64,000 nucleotides of DNA from [Erwinia] mediterraneensis (GCF_900604315.1 NZ_LR026978.1:3358013-3422012); one strand, 5' to 3'; positions 21,612-31,507 are shown, counted from the first letter of the stretch. Notes: generated by a model from the letters alone, not told the origin. Made by a program: numbers and translations.

Positions 21612-21709
21612 CCCCACTTCCGCCGGGCAGCCGCTTGCCCGGCACTACCCTGACGTGCCGTCTGCGGCGGCGTTGATTGTGACAGCAAAGCGATAAATGT
21701 GAGGGCCCT

Positions 21710-22627
21710 ATGTACCACCGACAACTGCCTGTGGCGCAGCAAAATCCCTTATTACCGGGTTATCCTTTCAGTGCCTGGCTGGTGGCTGGCCTGACGCCGA
21801 TTACCGCCGACGGCCCGCTGGATTTCTTTATCGATCGCCCCCTCGGCATGAAAGGGTATATCATCAATCTCACCATCAAAGGCAAAGGGCGCATTTTCGA
21901 GGGCCCTGCGGCTTTTGACTGTGAGCCGGGCGATATGCTGCTGTTTCAACCCAAAACCGCCCATTACTATGGCCGGTCACCGGAAAGCGACAGCTGGTTC
22001 CATCGCTGGGTCTATTTTCGCCCGCGCGCCTACTGGAACGACTGGCTGCAATGGCAGGATGAAGTGCAGGGCGTAGGGCGGTTGCGGTTGCCTGAGGCGC
22101 AGCGCGCCGAGTTTGATCGCCTGTTTACCAGCATTGAGCAGACCCACAATTCAGGTCGCCGCTTTGCCGAAGAGCTGGCGATGAACCTGCTGGAACGTCT
22201 GCTGCTACGCGCTGTGGAAGAAGATCCGCGCAGCCATCAGCAGGTGCGCGATCCGCGCGTGATTGAAGCCTGTCAGTATGTGACCCATCATCTGGCCAGC
22301 GAAGTGAAAATCGAAGAGGTAGCGCGTCATGTTTGCCTGTCCCCCTCGCGGCTGGCGCATCTGTTTCGTGAACAGATGGGAGTAAACCTGCTACGCTGGC
22401 GTGAGGATCAGCGCATTATTCGCGCCAGGCTACTGCTGCAAACCACCCAGGAACCCATTGCTACCGTGGGACGAGTGGTGGGGTATGACGATCAGCTCTA
22501 TTTTTCCCGCGTATTTCGCAAGCGGGTCGGGGTCAGTCCCAGTGATTTCCGACGTCGTAGCCAGGATGCGCATGATGCGCTGGTCGCTCAGGAGACCTGG
22601 GAGATGCCACAGAGTGCTATCTCCTGA
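21710..22627 (+). CDS. araC: Arabinose operon regulator AraC
   Basis: AraC senses L-arabinose and activates the araBA and araFGH promoters. The 305-residue product has the N-terminal arm and cupin dimerisation domain (with [20 protein letters not shown] and [18 protein letters not shown]) and a C-terminal pair of helix-turn-helix motifs ([16 protein letters not shown] and [16 protein letters not shown]). It is about 13 residues longer than E. coli AraC at the C terminus. Unlike in E. coli, the gene does not lie opposite araBA but follows araH on the same strand, so it could be co-transcribed with araFGH and self-reinforcing. Confidence 0.96.
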   Translation: MYHRQLPVAQQNPLLPGYPFSAWLVAGLTPITADGPLDFFIDRPLGMKGYIINLTIKGKGRIFEGPAAFDCEPGDMLLFQPKTAHYYGRSPESDSWFHRWVYFRPRAYWNDWLQWQDEVQGVGRLRLPEAQRAEFDRLFTSIEQTHNSGRRFAEELAMNLLERLLLRAVEEDPRSHQQVRDPRVIEACQYVTHHLASEVKIEEVARHVCLSPSRLAHLFREQMGVNLLRWREDQRIIRARLLLQTTQEPIATVGRVVGYDDQLYFSRVFRKRVGVSPSDFRRRSQDAHDALVAQETWEMPQSAIS

Positions 22628-22704
22628 ATTTCAGGGCGTTCCCTCTTGTTGTTACTGACTGATTCGTTTTAAATCACTCAGTGAAACAAATTAAAGGAGT
22701 GAGA

Positions 22705-23745
22705 ATGAGCGATAAACTTCGGGTTGGACTGATGGGCTACGGTTTCGCCAGTAAAACCTTTCATGCCCCGTTGATTGCCGGCACGCCTGAGATGGAACTG
22801 GCGGCAATCTCCAGCAGCGATGCCAGTAAAGTTCTTGCCGACTGGCCCTCGGCCCGGGTTGTCAGTGAGCCGCAGGCGCTGCTTGACGATCCTTCTCTAC
22901 AACTGATTGTGATTCCCACCCCCAACGACACCCACTTTCCTCTGGCAAAAGCCGCGCTTAACGCGGGCAAGCATGTGGTGGTCGATAAACCCTTTACCGT
23001 GACGTTGTCACAGGCACGTGAGCTGAACCAGCTGGCGAAAGTCAAAGGGCTGCTGCTGTCGGTGTTCCATAACCGCCGCTGGGACAGCGACTTTTTGACC
23101 CTGAAATCCCTGCTGGCGGATGGTACGCTGGGTGAGGTGCGCTATCTGGAATCGCACTTTGACCGTTTCCGGCCGGAAGTGCGTCAGCGCTGGCGGGAAA
23201 TGAAGGGCGCCGGTAGCGGGCTCTGGTACGATCTGGGGCCGCACCTGCTGGATCAGGCGCTGCAGCTATTTGGATCGCCGATTGCCATTAACGTCGATCT
23301 CGCCGAGCTGCGCTCCGGCGCGCAGACCACCGATTATTTCCATGCTGTGCTCAACTGGCCACAGCGCAGGGTGGTACTGCATGCCAGCATGCTGGCGGCA
23401 GCTGAGTCGCCGCGTTTTCTGGTGCACGGCACCCGCGGCAGCTATGTGAAATATGGTCTGGATCCGCAGGAGGATCGTCTGAAAGCGGGCGCGCGTCCCC
23501 CGCAGGAAGACTGGGGCTATGATATGCGCGACGGCGTGCTGACTCTGGCGGAAGGCGATGTGATGGCGGAGAAAAGCTTACTGACCCTGCCGGGCAACTA
23601 TCCTGCCTATTACGCAGCGATTCGCGATGCGATTCACGGCAGCGGCAGAAATCCGGTCACCGCCGAAGAGGCGATTCAGGTGATGGAACTGATCGAGCTG
23701 GGACTGCTGTCGGCAGAAAAACGCCAGACGCTGACGCTGAAGTAA
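22705..23745 (+). CDS. ydgJ: Gfo/Idh/MocA-family oxidoreductase YdgJ
   Basis: A 346-residue NAD(P)-dependent oxidoreductase of the Gfo/Idh/MocA family, matching E. coli YdgJ, which also sits next to add. The N-terminal Rossmann motif is GLMGYGFASKTFHAPLI, followed by the conserved EKP-like VVDKPF (lysine of the catalytic region) and the C-terminal domain with DLGPHLLDQAL. The substrate is not known. The frame is open from 22681, but ATG at 22705 has AAAGGAG at ideal spacing and gives the usual N terminus MSDKLRVGLMGYG. Confidence 0.93.
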   Translation: MSDKLRVGLMGYGFASKTFHAPLIAGTPEMELAAISSSDASKVLADWPSARVVSEPQALLDDPSLQLIVIPTPNDTHFPLAKAALNAGKHVVVDKPFTVTLSQARELNQLAKVKGLLLSVFHNRRWDSDFLTLKSLLADGTLGEVRYLESHFDRFRPEVRQRWREMKGAGSGLWYDLGPHLLDQALQLFGSPIAINVDLAELRSGAQTTDYFHAVLNWPQRRVVLHASMLAAAESPRFLVHGTRGSYVKYGLDPQEDRLKAGARPPQEDWGYDMRDGVLTLAEGDVMAEKSLLTLPGNYPAYYAAIRDAIHGSGRNPVTAEEAIQVMELIELGLLSAEKRQTLTLK

Positions 23746-23764
23746 GCGCGTAACCTGTGCTGAA

Positions 23765-23789
23765 GGCGGGCCTGAGGCCCGCCTTTTTT
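23765..23789. terminator. Terminator between ydgJ and add
   Basis: GGCGGGCC-TGA-GGCCCGCC followed by TTTTTT is a strong hairpin for ydgJ on the plus strand. The convergent add gene ends just to its right. Confidence 0.92.
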
Positions 23790-23803
23790 ACTGGGCTGCC
23801 AGC

Positions 23804-24802
23804 TTAACCCGCAACTTTCTGCCGCAGAGCGTTTTTTTCCTGTTCGCTGAGAAAAGCGATGGCCAGGCCGTTTTCCTGCGCCTGACGAATTTCCGCGCTG
23901 CTCAGCCCGGCCTGCGGGGCCGCCACCTGATATTCATAGGCCAGTTCGATGCCCTGAACCGCCGGATCGTCGGTATTCAGGGTTGCCAGAATACCGTGCT
24001 GCAGAAAACGTTTCAGCGGATGACGCGCCAGCGACGACACCGTGCTGGTCTGCAGGTTTGAGGTCAGGCAGGATTCGATGCCAATCTGATGTTCAGCAAG
24101 AAAATCCATCAGCGCCGCATCTTCAATCGCCTTCACGCCGTGGCCGATACGCTCGGCGCCCAGTTCACGAATCGCCTGCCAGATGCTCTCCGCACCGGCG
24201 GCTTCACCGGCGTGCACTGTGACGCGAAAGCCCGCATCGCGGGCGCGATTAAAATGACTGAGAAACTCGCTGCCCGGAAAGCCCAGCTCGTCGCCAGCCA
24301 GATCGACAGCGGTAATCTGGTCACGGTGCGCCAGAAAACCTTCCAGTTCACGCAGGCAGGCCTCTTCGCCAAAGGTACGGCTCATAATTCCAATCAGACG
24401 CACCTCAATGTCATGCTGCTGACAACCCGCCTGAATGCCATCGATAACCGCTTCCACCACGCCAGCTACCGGCAACTGATGGTGCATCGCCATATAACCT
24501 GGCGAGAAACGCAGCTCGGCATAATGAATGCCGGCCCGGGCGGCATCTTCAACGTTTTCCAGCGCGACGCGGCGGCAGGCATCGAGATTGCCCAGCACTT
24601 TGACGCCCCAGTCCAGCTTTTGCAGAAAGCTCACCAGGTCGGGCTGAGTTTCGGTTACCTGAACATGAGGACGCAGGGCGTCCAGATCGCTGGCGGGCAG
24701 GGTAAGGTTAAACTGGCGGCCCAGTTCAAGGATGGTTTGCGCGCGAATATTACCATCAAGATGACGGTGAATATCGGTGAGAGGAAGTTTCGGGTCGATC
24801 AT
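23804..24802 (-). CDS. add: Adenosine deaminase
   Basis: Add hydrolyses adenosine and deoxyadenosine to inosine in purine salvage. The 332-residue product has the metal-binding [11 protein letters not shown] at the N terminus (HxH), the catalytic [11 protein letters not shown] (His, Glu), [11 protein letters not shown], and the TLNTDDPAV segment with the zinc-ligand aspartate. It is convergent with ydgJ and divergent from the catalase gene. About 240 bases separate the two starts. Confidence 0.97.
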   Translation of the reverse strand: MIDPKLPLTDIHRHLDGNIRAQTILELGRQFNLTLPASDLDALRPHVQVTETQPDLVSFLQKLDWGVKVLGNLDACRRVALENVEDAARAGIHYAELRFSPGYMAMHHQLPVAGVVEAVIDGIQAGCQQHDIEVRLIGIMSRTFGEEACLRELEGFLAHRDQITAVDLAGDELGFPGSEFLSHFNRARDAGFRVTVHAGEAAGAESIWQAIRELGAERIGHGVKAIEDAALMDFLAEHQIGIESCLTSNLQTSTVSSLARHPLKRFLQHGILATLNTDDPAVQGIELAYEYQVAAPQAGLSSAEIRQAQENGLAIAFLSEQEKNALRQKVAG

Positions 24803-25046
24803 GGCGCATTCGCTTTTTCTTATCAGTAAAGTGCAAAGAAGTATAAAAACTTCTTGCGCAACAATGCCAGCAGTTTGCGCAAACAGGTAGTGTGAGTGCT
24901 GCGGAAATGCACGAAATGCGCGAGATAACAGCCGCTTTGCTGCCGGGCCAGCACGATAATATCTACCGCTACGCTTTCTTTTTTCAGAACTTCATTCCAG
25001 GCTTTATCCAGTGCTTCATCCCCGTAACACATACCAGGAGAAAGCT

Positions 25047-25907
25047 ATGTTTCATCATTCATCAAAACTTCAATACCCTGTTCGTGTAGAAAAACCCGAT
25101 CCAGAATTTGCAATGTTGCTGCAGCAAGCCATTGGCGGTGTGGAAGGGGAAATTCGTGTAGCCATGCAATATTTCTTCCAGGCGATGGGCGCACGCGGCG
25201 ATGCCCGCATTAAAGATCTGCTCATTTCCACAGCGACGGAAGAGCTGGCTCATATTGAAATGCTGGGCCATGCGGTTGCGCTGAACCTTGAGGGTGCCCC
25301 GGTCTCTTATCAGGAAGCCTCGGCAAAAGACCCGGTGGTTAATGCCATTCTTGGCGGTATGAATCCGCGTCATGTGCTCTCTTCCGGTCTGGCCGCGCTA
25401 CCGGTCAACGCTAACGGCGTACCTTTCGATATGAGCCATATTTATGCTTCCGGTAATATCGCCGCAGATATGCTGGCGAACGTCACGGCGGAAGCCACAG
25501 GCCGTGTGCTGGCGACGCGCCTGTATAATATGACCGAAGACAAGGGTATGAAAGATTTCCTCTCCTTCCTGATCGCCCGCGATACCATGCATCAGCAGCA
25601 GTGGCTGGCGGTGATTGAAGATATGGGTGGACTCAGCGCGTCGCTGCCGATCCCGAACAGCTTCCCGCAGTCTGAAGAGGCGCAAGGGCACTCTTACTAC
25701 TGCCTGAACACCTCGCTGGACAAGCCGCTGCCGAAAGGCCGCTGGTGCGAAGGTCCCTCTTTCGATGGCGTGGGCGAGTTTACGGCCAAAGAGCAGCCGG
25801 AACTGCTGGGCGAAGAACCGATTCTGGGTTATGCCCGTCCGGGTTCAGGCGCTCAGGAAGAGCAGATGGGCGGAACGGTGTCTCCGACACTGAGCACCGA
25901 CAGCTAA
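25047..25907 (+). CDS. Manganese catalase, short KatN-type
   Basis: A di-manganese (non-haem) catalase that disproportionates hydrogen peroxide. In the 286-residue product the metal ligands can be placed: Glu35 (GGVEGEIRVAMQYF), Glu66 and His69 (TATEELAHIEM), a second set in TAEATGR (about 148) and RDTMHQQQW (about 182). The N terminus MFHHSSKLQYPVRVEKPDPE is typical of Mn-catalases. ATG at 25047 has AGGAG at correct spacing, while an upstream in-frame start would lack one. It differs in sequence and length from Salmonella KatN, being nearer to the Lactobacillus-type enzyme, so it may have been acquired. A terminator follows. Confidence 0.93.
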   Translation: MFHHSSKLQYPVRVEKPDPEFAMLLQQAIGGVEGEIRVAMQYFFQAMGARGDARIKDLLISTATEELAHIEMLGHAVALNLEGAPVSYQEASAKDPVVNAILGGMNPRHVLSSGLAALPVNANGVPFDMSHIYASGNIAADMLANVTAEATGRVLATRLYNMTEDKGMKDFLSFLIARDTMHQQQWLAVIEDMGGLSASLPIPNSFPQSEEAQGHSYYCLNTSLDKPLPKGRWCEGPSFDGVGEFTAKEQPELLGEEPILGYARPGSGAQEEQMGGTVSPTLSTDS

Positions 25908-25928
25908 GCATTTTTTCTTGCTCTCAAG

Positions 25929-25952
25929 GCTGCGCCACGGCGCAGCTTTTTT
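25929..25952 (+). terminator. Terminator after the Mn-catalase gene
   Basis: GCTGCGCC-ACG-GCGCAGC followed by TTTTTT is a clear rho-independent terminator. Confidence 0.9.
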
Positions 25953-26092
25953 CATGCCTGGTGCCAGCGGGACAGAGTGTGACCTTAACGACAAGAGTAA
26001 AACTTTCTGTTTCCACACCCCCGGAGGGCGGCTTGCAGCTGGCGGGCTTTTCTATACTTCATTTACCCTTAACGGGTTTACTGGAGGCGACT

Positions 26093-26245
26093 ATGTCAGA
26101 ACGACCCGATCCGCTTGACCCTTTACCCGATGACGATCCGGTTCCGCAAACGCCGGACGACATCATTGATGACGATGATGACTATGATGACGAGGATCCC
26201 TTATCGGATAATGAAACCGGGCCCGATCCTACCAGGGTAATCTGA
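26093..26245 (+). CDS. Very acidic 50-residue protein of unknown function
   Basis: A small open frame with a strong ribosome-binding site (CTGGAGGCGACT before ATG). The product starts MSERPDPLDPLPDDDPVPQ and has a run of aspartates (IIDDDDDYDDEDP) in the middle; about 40 % of the residues are acidic and there are many prolines, so it is probably disordered. There is no membrane segment or Cys. It stands alone between two terminators and so has its own transcript, with a possible promoter in the 140 bases upstream. I do not recognise the family. Confidence 0.65.
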   Translation: MSERPDPLDPLPDDDPVPQTPDDIIDDDDDYDDEDPLSDNETGPDPTRVI

Positions 26246-26252
26246 CGCTGAA

Positions 26253-26280
26253 ACCGCCTCCCGGGGCGGTTTTGCTTTTT
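26253..26280 (+). terminator. Terminator after the acidic small protein
   Basis: ACCGCCTCCCGGGGCGGT followed by a T-rich tract (TTTGCTTTTT) ends the 26093 gene. Confidence 0.85.
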
Positions 26281-26335
26281 GACACAACCCTTTGATTCCT
26301 TTGCTATGCTTTTATATCTGACAAAGGAGAATGAC

Positions 26336-26536
26336 ATGGCATTAACCGTTGATAAACAGCAGACAGCTGAAGGTGACACTGTTTATATTGCACGTTGTCT
26401 GGAGAAACAGTACCACTTTGAAATTACGGGGCGGGGCAGCAGCGCCGCTGATGCAGAACGCGACTTTCTGAAAAAGATCGATGAGTTACGTTCCCGCCTC
26501 GACGAAGTTGCGCAAATCAGCAAGGTTTCCGCCTGA
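26336..26536 (+). CDS. Small cytoplasmic protein of unknown function (66 residues)
   Basis: The product begins MALTVDKQQTAEGDTVYIA and ends with a helical segment FLKKIDELRSRLDEVAQISK. AAAGGAG lies 6 bases before ATG at 26336, and a promoter-like AT-rich stretch with TATGCTTTTATA precedes it. No membrane segment or signal peptide is seen. The first half looks like a small beta sheet (YIARCLEKQYHFEITGRG) and the second like an amphipathic helix. I do not recognise it. Confidence 0.65.
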   Translation: MALTVDKQQTAEGDTVYIARCLEKQYHFEITGRGSSAADAERDFLKKIDELRSRLDEVAQISKVSA

Positions 26537-26738
26537 GGCAGGGCGCTGACAACCTGCACGCGCCGTCGTCCCGGCTTCTCTCTGCACCTGACGACGGCGG
26601 TCTCTGACCACGCCAGTTGTGCGCCACGTCTCATAACCGACAACTTTTGTTAGCAGACGCGCAATAATTAACTATTTTGCTTTGCGCGCAATAACCTCAG
26701 CGCTAGCCTGTAACCTCCCGGTGAGAAAGGAGGTGGTG

Positions 26739-26939
26739 ATGTTCGACTACACAGGCATACAGGTAGACACTAACAACTCTGGCTCGACCTTTGACTGGAC
26801 GGGTTATACCAATGATCCCTGGTATTTTTACACCCTCGGTAACGCAGATGACTCTGGTGCGGACAACGGCCAGCTAACAGAACAGCGTCCGCAGCCTGCA
26901 GCTCCGCAAGAGGTGAACCTGGACAATGAACTGGAATAA
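26739..26939 (+). CDS. Small protein of unknown function (66 residues)
   Basis: The product begins MFDYTGIQVDTNNSGSTF and is rich in Tyr, Trp, Asn and Asp, with an acidic tail ending NLDNELE. It lacks a signal peptide and membrane segment. The ribosome-binding site is close to the full consensus (AAAGGAGGTG, 5 bases before ATG), which suggests high expression. A 10-bp inverted repeat (CGCCGTCGTC/GACGACGGCG, 26560-26600) lies upstream and a strong terminator downstream, so it is a monocistronic unit. The family is not recognised. Confidence 0.7.
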   Translation: MFDYTGIQVDTNNSGSTFDWTGYTNDPWYFYTLGNADDSGADNGQLTEQRPQPAAPQEVNLDNELE

Positions 26940-26945
26940 TCGTGG

Positions 26946-26998
26946 CCGCCCGTGTGTTCTCTCTCCGGCTGCCGGACAGATTCACGGGCGGTTTTTTT
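26946..26998 (+). terminator. Terminator after the 26739 gene
   Basis: CCGCCCGTG and CACGGGCGG form a perfect 9-bp stem around a 28-base loop that contains a second CCGGCTGCCGG hairpin. TTTTTTT follows. Confidence 0.88.
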
Positions 26999-27032
26999 AT
27001 GCCTGCTCCGGAGAGCGCATATAGCAGGCAAT

Positions 27033-27054
27033 AAAAAAGCGGCCCGCAGGCCGC
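27033..27054 (-). terminator. Terminator of ydgA
   Basis: On the minus strand GCGGCC-TGCG-GGCCGC is followed by TTTTTT, directly downstream of the ydgA stop. Confidence 0.85.
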
Positions 27055-27074
27055 CTGTTATCACCGGATAGCCA

Positions 27075-28574
27075 TTACTCCGGCATCCCTTCGCTGGTGG
27101 GCAGGCCCAGCATATAGCGCGACAGAAACTGCTCCAGCGCCATTTTATCGCCATTCATTGTGACCTGACCGTTGGCATACTGCAGGCTGGTGACAATATT
27201 GTCATCCTGCTGCCGGGTAAGGCGGAACATCTGTCCCATTGCCGCCAGACCTTTTACCTGCTGATCCGCCAGTTTCTGGGCATCGTTATCCTGATAGCCT
27301 TCAGCCAGACCCACATGACGCATCACTTCTGTCGCCATCGGCATGTTTATGCTGAGTTTGCCGTCGAGGCTTTTCAGCACCCGATCAACCATGGCGTTCA
27401 GGCTTTGCGGCTCACCGGTTACCGTGGCCGGATCGTTAAAGTTAGCCGTCAGGTTGAAGCTGCTTTCGCCCTTATCATTTTTCCAGCTGAGCGGCGCGAT
27501 AGTGACAGAGGGGGAGCCTTTCAGCAAGACAGGCAGATTGTTCATCAGGATGGCGTGAATGCCCTGCTGATAGCGAATCGGGTCATCAGGCAGCCCCTGC
27601 TGATTCAGCAGATTCTGCACCTGGGCCTGATAGTTATCAGAGAAGGTTTTCACCGCCTGTTCGTCAAATTGTGACAGCTTCATCACCAGCTGCGCTGCAC
27701 CAAAATCCTGTCCCTGCAGTTGCACTTTTTCCACGCGATAATCGATCTGTCCGGCAATTTTGCCTTCCTGATTATCAAATGAAGAGGAGCCGTTCAGCTG
27801 ATGCAGGGTCAGGGCATCCTGACCATTAATGCTGGCGTTGACTTTATCCAGCTTAATACTTTGATCGCCAACACGTACGCCTTCCGGACTCAGGTGCGTT
27901 TTGCCGTTCAGCTGCATGCCGTTCAGGGTAAAGAGTACCGGCAGGCCCATCTCGTTTTTACTGGTAATGGCGATGCTGTCGATATCGCTTTTCAGCGCAA
28001 TTTTGTCGCCATTGCTGTCCGCGCTGAGGTTAACTGTGCCGCCGTTGGTGGCCAGGCGTTCACCGCTTTGCGCATTCTGATAATCAACCGGCAGAATACG
28101 CAGCACCGTATCCGTTGCGCCGCTGTAGCCGATACGAGTATTCGCCGCGATCAGCGACTTGCCCGCCGTGAGGTCAAAAAGTTTTTTAACCGCCTCGGTG
28201 TTTTCCAGCTCAGTGTGCACGGATGCCATGCCGGGAAGCAGGTTCACCTGTTTCAGCTGGGCAAAAGGAAAGGGCCCATGATCGATGGTTTCATTCAGTA
28301 CCACGCTCTGTCCGGGTTTCAGCAGCGCATTATCTTCGGTCTGAGAGAGCGCCTGAATCACCAGTTTGGTGTGGCTACGGAACAGGCCGCGCTGGTAATC
28401 CTGATAACTCAGCTTCAGGCGGCTGTTGGGAGAGAGGGCATTCAGCTGCGCATTCGCATTCTGCACCAGCTCATCCATGTGGTTTTCAATTTGCTTACCC
28501 GTGAACCAGGCTGCGCCGGTCCAGATGATGCCCAGTGCCACAACCACACCCACGGCAATTTTGCTCTTTTTCAT
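27075..28574 (-). CDS. ydgA: YdgA family protein (DUF945), cell-envelope
   Basis: A 499-residue protein of the DUF945 family with an N-terminal membrane anchor (KSKIAVGVVVALGIIWTGAAW) and a large, mostly beta-sheet periplasmic part. Length and position next to manA match E. coli YdgA (502 residues). The E. coli protein is membrane-associated and its role is not settled. Repeated sheet segments such as INGQDALTLHQLNGSSSF are visible. It has its own terminator and lies about 130 bases after manA on the same strand. Confidence 0.92.
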   Translation of the reverse strand: MKKSKIAVGVVVALGIIWTGAAWFTGKQIENHMDELVQNANAQLNALSPNSRLKLSYQDYQRGLFRSHTKLVIQALSQTEDNALLKPGQSVVLNETIDHGPFPFAQLKQVNLLPGMASVHTELENTEAVKKLFDLTAGKSLIAANTRIGYSGATDTVLRILPVDYQNAQSGERLATNGGTVNLSADSNGDKIALKSDIDSIAITSKNEMGLPVLFTLNGMQLNGKTHLSPEGVRVGDQSIKLDKVNASINGQDALTLHQLNGSSSFDNQEGKIAGQIDYRVEKVQLQGQDFGAAQLVMKLSQFDEQAVKTFSDNYQAQVQNLLNQQGLPDDPIRYQQGIHAILMNNLPVLLKGSPSVTIAPLSWKNDKGESSFNLTANFNDPATVTGEPQSLNAMVDRVLKSLDGKLSINMPMATEVMRHVGLAEGYQDNDAQKLADQQVKGLAAMGQMFRLTRQQDDNIVTSLQYANGQVTMNGDKMALEQFLSRYMLGLPTSEGMPE

Positions 28575-28707
28575 CGCTGAGTCGTCCTTATCCTTGAGTC
28601 CGCATACGCCGCTGGCCAGAGGTCGGCGGGGGAAGAAATAACGCCCCTGGGCGTCTTATGCTAATAGTTTGAAATAATAGCAGTTAACCACCAGGGCGTC
28701 AGCCGCT

Positions 28708-29883
28708 TCAGGATAAGTCGTTAAAGACGCGCGCCAGCCGCCCCTGACCGCTGAGGGCGATGGGAAAGTCACTGGCGGGCACGAAGCAGGATTCGCCGGG
28801 TTGCAACGTCAGTTGCGCCCCCTCTTTAAGCACCCGGGCCTGACCTTCAATACAAAACAGGATCGCCGCGCTCTGTTGCACAACCTGCTGCGGCTGCGAC
28901 GATAAGTTATGGATAGCAAAAGCAAAATCTTCCACTGGTACCGGGAAACGCAACATGCTCTCCTGCGCCAGCGGGCGGGTCAACAGCTGACTCTGTGGCG
29001 TCGGGGTAAATTTCACGTTCGCCAGCAGCTCCGGGATATCGATATATTTTGGCGTCAGTCCGGCGCGCAACACATTGTCGGAGTTCGCCATCACTTCCAG
29101 CGCCACGCCACGTAAATAGGCGTGAGGGGTTTGCGCAAACAGGAACATAGCTTCGCCAGGCTGCAGGGTAATCACATTCAACAACAGCGGTGAGAAAAGG
29201 CCGCTGTCATCCGGATAGACCTCAGCAATAGACCGGATGGTATCCCAGGGCTCACCGTGACGATCTTTTAAGGTCGCACAGAGAATGTCGAGCGCCAGCG
29301 CTTTTTCTTCCCCCTGTAATGACAGCAGGGCGGCAAACAGCGTTGCCAGGCTCGCTTCATCGCGGTGCGTCAGAAAGTGGGCAATCTGCGCATGGGCGCC
29401 TGCCAGCGGTTCCAGTAAAGAAACGATTTCAGACAGCTCGCGAAAGCCGTTAATCGCCTGAAAAGGCGTCAGGGCATAAACCAGCTCAGGTTTGTGGTTG
29501 GCATCTTTATAGTTACGCTCAGGCGCCGTCAGCGCCAGACCGGCTGCATTTTCCCGGGCATACCCCGCTTCTGCCGCCGTTTTGCTGGGATGTACCTGAA
29601 TCGACAACGGCTGTTCGGCACAGAGCACCTTGAATAAAAAAGGCAATTCGCCAAAACGGGCGGCGACGGCTTCTCCCAGGGTATTCAGCTTATCTTCCGC
29701 AATCAGATCGCGTAGCGAGCGGCTGACGCCGTCAATCTCCACGCCTGAAGGACTTTTGGGATGAGCCCCCATCCAGAGTTCGGCCATCGGCTGTTGATCA
29801 GGGTTGGCGATACCGTAAAGCTCGGTCAGCGCCACTTTGCTGCCCCATGCATAATATTGCAGCGAATTGTTCATTTTTTGCAT
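28708..29883 (-). CDS. manA: Mannose-6-phosphate isomerase, class I
   Basis: ManA interconverts mannose 6-phosphate and fructose 6-phosphate, linking mannose use and the supply of GDP-mannose. The 391-residue product has the zinc-site motifs PLSIQVHPSK (Gln, His), NHKPELVYALTPF (Glu) and FAQTPHAYLRG (His). A cupin-like C-terminal domain completes the protein. It is divergent from fumC with about 200 bases between; in E. coli fumA lies in this gap, but no fumA is present here. Confidence 0.97.
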   Translation of the reverse strand: MQKMNNSLQYYAWGSKVALTELYGIANPDQQPMAELWMGAHPKSPSGVEIDGVSRSLRDLIAEDKLNTLGEAVAARFGELPFLFKVLCAEQPLSIQVHPSKTAAEAGYARENAAGLALTAPERNYKDANHKPELVYALTPFQAINGFRELSEIVSLLEPLAGAHAQIAHFLTHRDEASLATLFAALLSLQGEEKALALDILCATLKDRHGEPWDTIRSIAEVYPDDSGLFSPLLLNVITLQPGEAMFLFAQTPHAYLRGVALEVMANSDNVLRAGLTPKYIDIPELLANVKFTPTPQSQLLTRPLAQESMLRFPVPVEDFAFAIHNLSSQPQQVVQQSAAILFCIEGQARVLKEGAQLTLQPGESCFVPASDFPIALSGQGRLARVFNDLS

Positions 29884-30083
29884 GATTTATCCCGGGAGTC
29901 AGTCAGTGATGGGCATTATTAAAACAGAAACTTGCGGTAAAAATACATTACGAGTGCAATAAAGACGACGTGCTCGCATAATGTTAAATTATTGTATGTC
30001 ACAATCTTGCCCGCCCAGAAGTACCCTTCGGGAAGACGCGTTGGGCGATTAACAAATAAAACTGAGCTAAAGGAGACGTAGTG

Positions 30084-31481
30084 ATGGCTGCCAATCGCAT
30101 TGAAAAAGATTCAATGGGGCCCATTGATGTACCGGCTGATAAATTGTGGGGCGCGCAGACCCAGCGCTCGCTGGAGCACTTCCGTATCTCTACTGAAAAG
30201 ATGCCTGTTGCACTGGTCCATGCCCTGGCGTTAACCAAGCGCGCCGCCGCCACGGTAAACCGTGATTTGGGGCTGCTGCCGGCTGAGCGGGCAGATGCGA
30301 TTGTGAAGGCTGCGGATGAAGTTCTGGGCGATCTGCATACTGACGAGTTTCCGCTGGCGATCTGGCAGACCGGTTCCGGCACCCAGACCAACATGAACAT
30401 GAATGAAGTGCTGGCTAACCGCGCCAGTGAAATTCTGGGTGGCGAGCGTGGCATGGCACGTCTGGTTCATCCCAACGATGATGTTAACAAAAGCCAGAGC
30501 TCCAATGACGTTTTTCCTACCGCGATGCACGTAGCGGCCGTTATTGCCGTGCGCGAACAGCTGATTCCTCAGATCAAAGTGTTGCGCGCCACGCTGCATG
30601 AAAAGTCCGAAGCCTTTAAAGATATCGTTAAAATCGGCCGTACCCACCTGCAGGACGCGACGCCGCTGACTCTCGGTCAGGAAATTTCCGGCTGGGTAGC
30701 GATGCTGGATCATAACCTGAAGCATATCGAACTGAGCATTCCTCACCTGTCTGAGCTGGCGCTGGGCGGCACGGCGGTCGGTACTGGTCTGAATACCCAT
30801 CCGGAATATGCGGTGCGTGTAGCAAAAGCGCTGGCTGAACTGACCGGTCAGCCCTTTGTTACCGCACCTAACAAGTTTGAAGCGCTGGCGACCTGTGATG
30901 CGCTGGTCCATGCGCACGGCGCGCTGAAAGGCCTGGCGGCTTCGCTGATGAAAATCGCTAACGACGTACGCTGGCTGGCGTCCGGCCCGCGCTGCGGCAT
31001 CGGCGAAATCTCCATTCCGGAAAATGAACCCGGTAGTTCTATCATGCCCGGTAAAGTTAACCCGACCCAGTGTGAAGCAATGACCATGCTCTGCTGCCAG
31101 GTGATGGGTAACGATGTGGCGATCAATATGGGCGGTGCCTCCGGCAACTTTGAGCTGAACGTGTTCCGTCCGATGGTCATCCATAACTTCCTGCAGTCTA
31201 TCCGCCTGCTGGCTGACGGTATGGACAGCTTTAATCACCACTGTGCAGTGGGTATCGAGCCTAACCGCGATCGCATCAGCCAGCTGTTGAATGAATCACT
31301 GATGCTGGTGACTGCGCTGAATACCCATATCGGTTATGACAAGGCAGCGGAAATCGCCAAGAAAGCGCATAAAGAGGGGCTGACGCTGAAGGCCTCAGCG
31401 CTGAAACTGGGTTATCTCACGGAAGAAGAGTTCGATGCCTGGGTGCGTCCGGAAGAGATGGTTGGCAGCATGAAGCAGTAA
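30084..31481 (+). CDS. fumC: Fumarate hydratase class II
   Basis: FumC is the iron-free, oxidation-resistant fumarase of the citric acid cycle. The 465-residue product has the superfamily signature [11 protein letters not shown], the substrate segments [14 protein letters not shown] and [11 protein letters not shown], and [10 protein letters not shown] with a catalytic histidine. GTG-ATG occurs at the start; ATG at 30084 is preferred, 8 bases after AGGAG. fumA, which precedes fumC in E. coli, is absent from this position, so fumC must have its own promoter. Confidence 0.98.
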   Translation: MAANRIEKDSMGPIDVPADKLWGAQTQRSLEHFRISTEKMPVALVHALALTKRAAATVNRDLGLLPAERADAIVKAADEVLGDLHTDEFPLAIWQTGSGTQTNMNMNEVLANRASEILGGERGMARLVHPNDDVNKSQSSNDVFPTAMHVAAVIAVREQLIPQIKVLRATLHEKSEAFKDIVKIGRTHLQDATPLTLGQEISGWVAMLDHNLKHIELSIPHLSELALGGTAVGTGLNTHPEYAVRVAKALAELTGQPFVTAPNKFEALATCDALVHAHGALKGLAASLMKIANDVRWLASGPRCGIGEISIPENEPGSSIMPGKVNPTQCEAMTMLCCQVMGNDVAINMGGASGNFELNVFRPMVIHNFLQSIRLLADGMDSFNHHCAVGIEPNRDRISQLLNESLMLVTALNTHIGYDKAAEIAKKAHKEGLTLKASALKLGYLTEEEFDAWVRPEEMVGSMKQ

Positions 31482-31507
31482 GCATTTCTGCCAGTCGATA
31501 ATGAAAA

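Noticed and set aside
24823..25032. 69-codon minus-strand frame upstream of add (starting MCYGDEALDKAW)
   Set aside because: The translation looks somewhat protein-like, but there is no ribosome-binding site and it lies across the catalase leader; not enough support.
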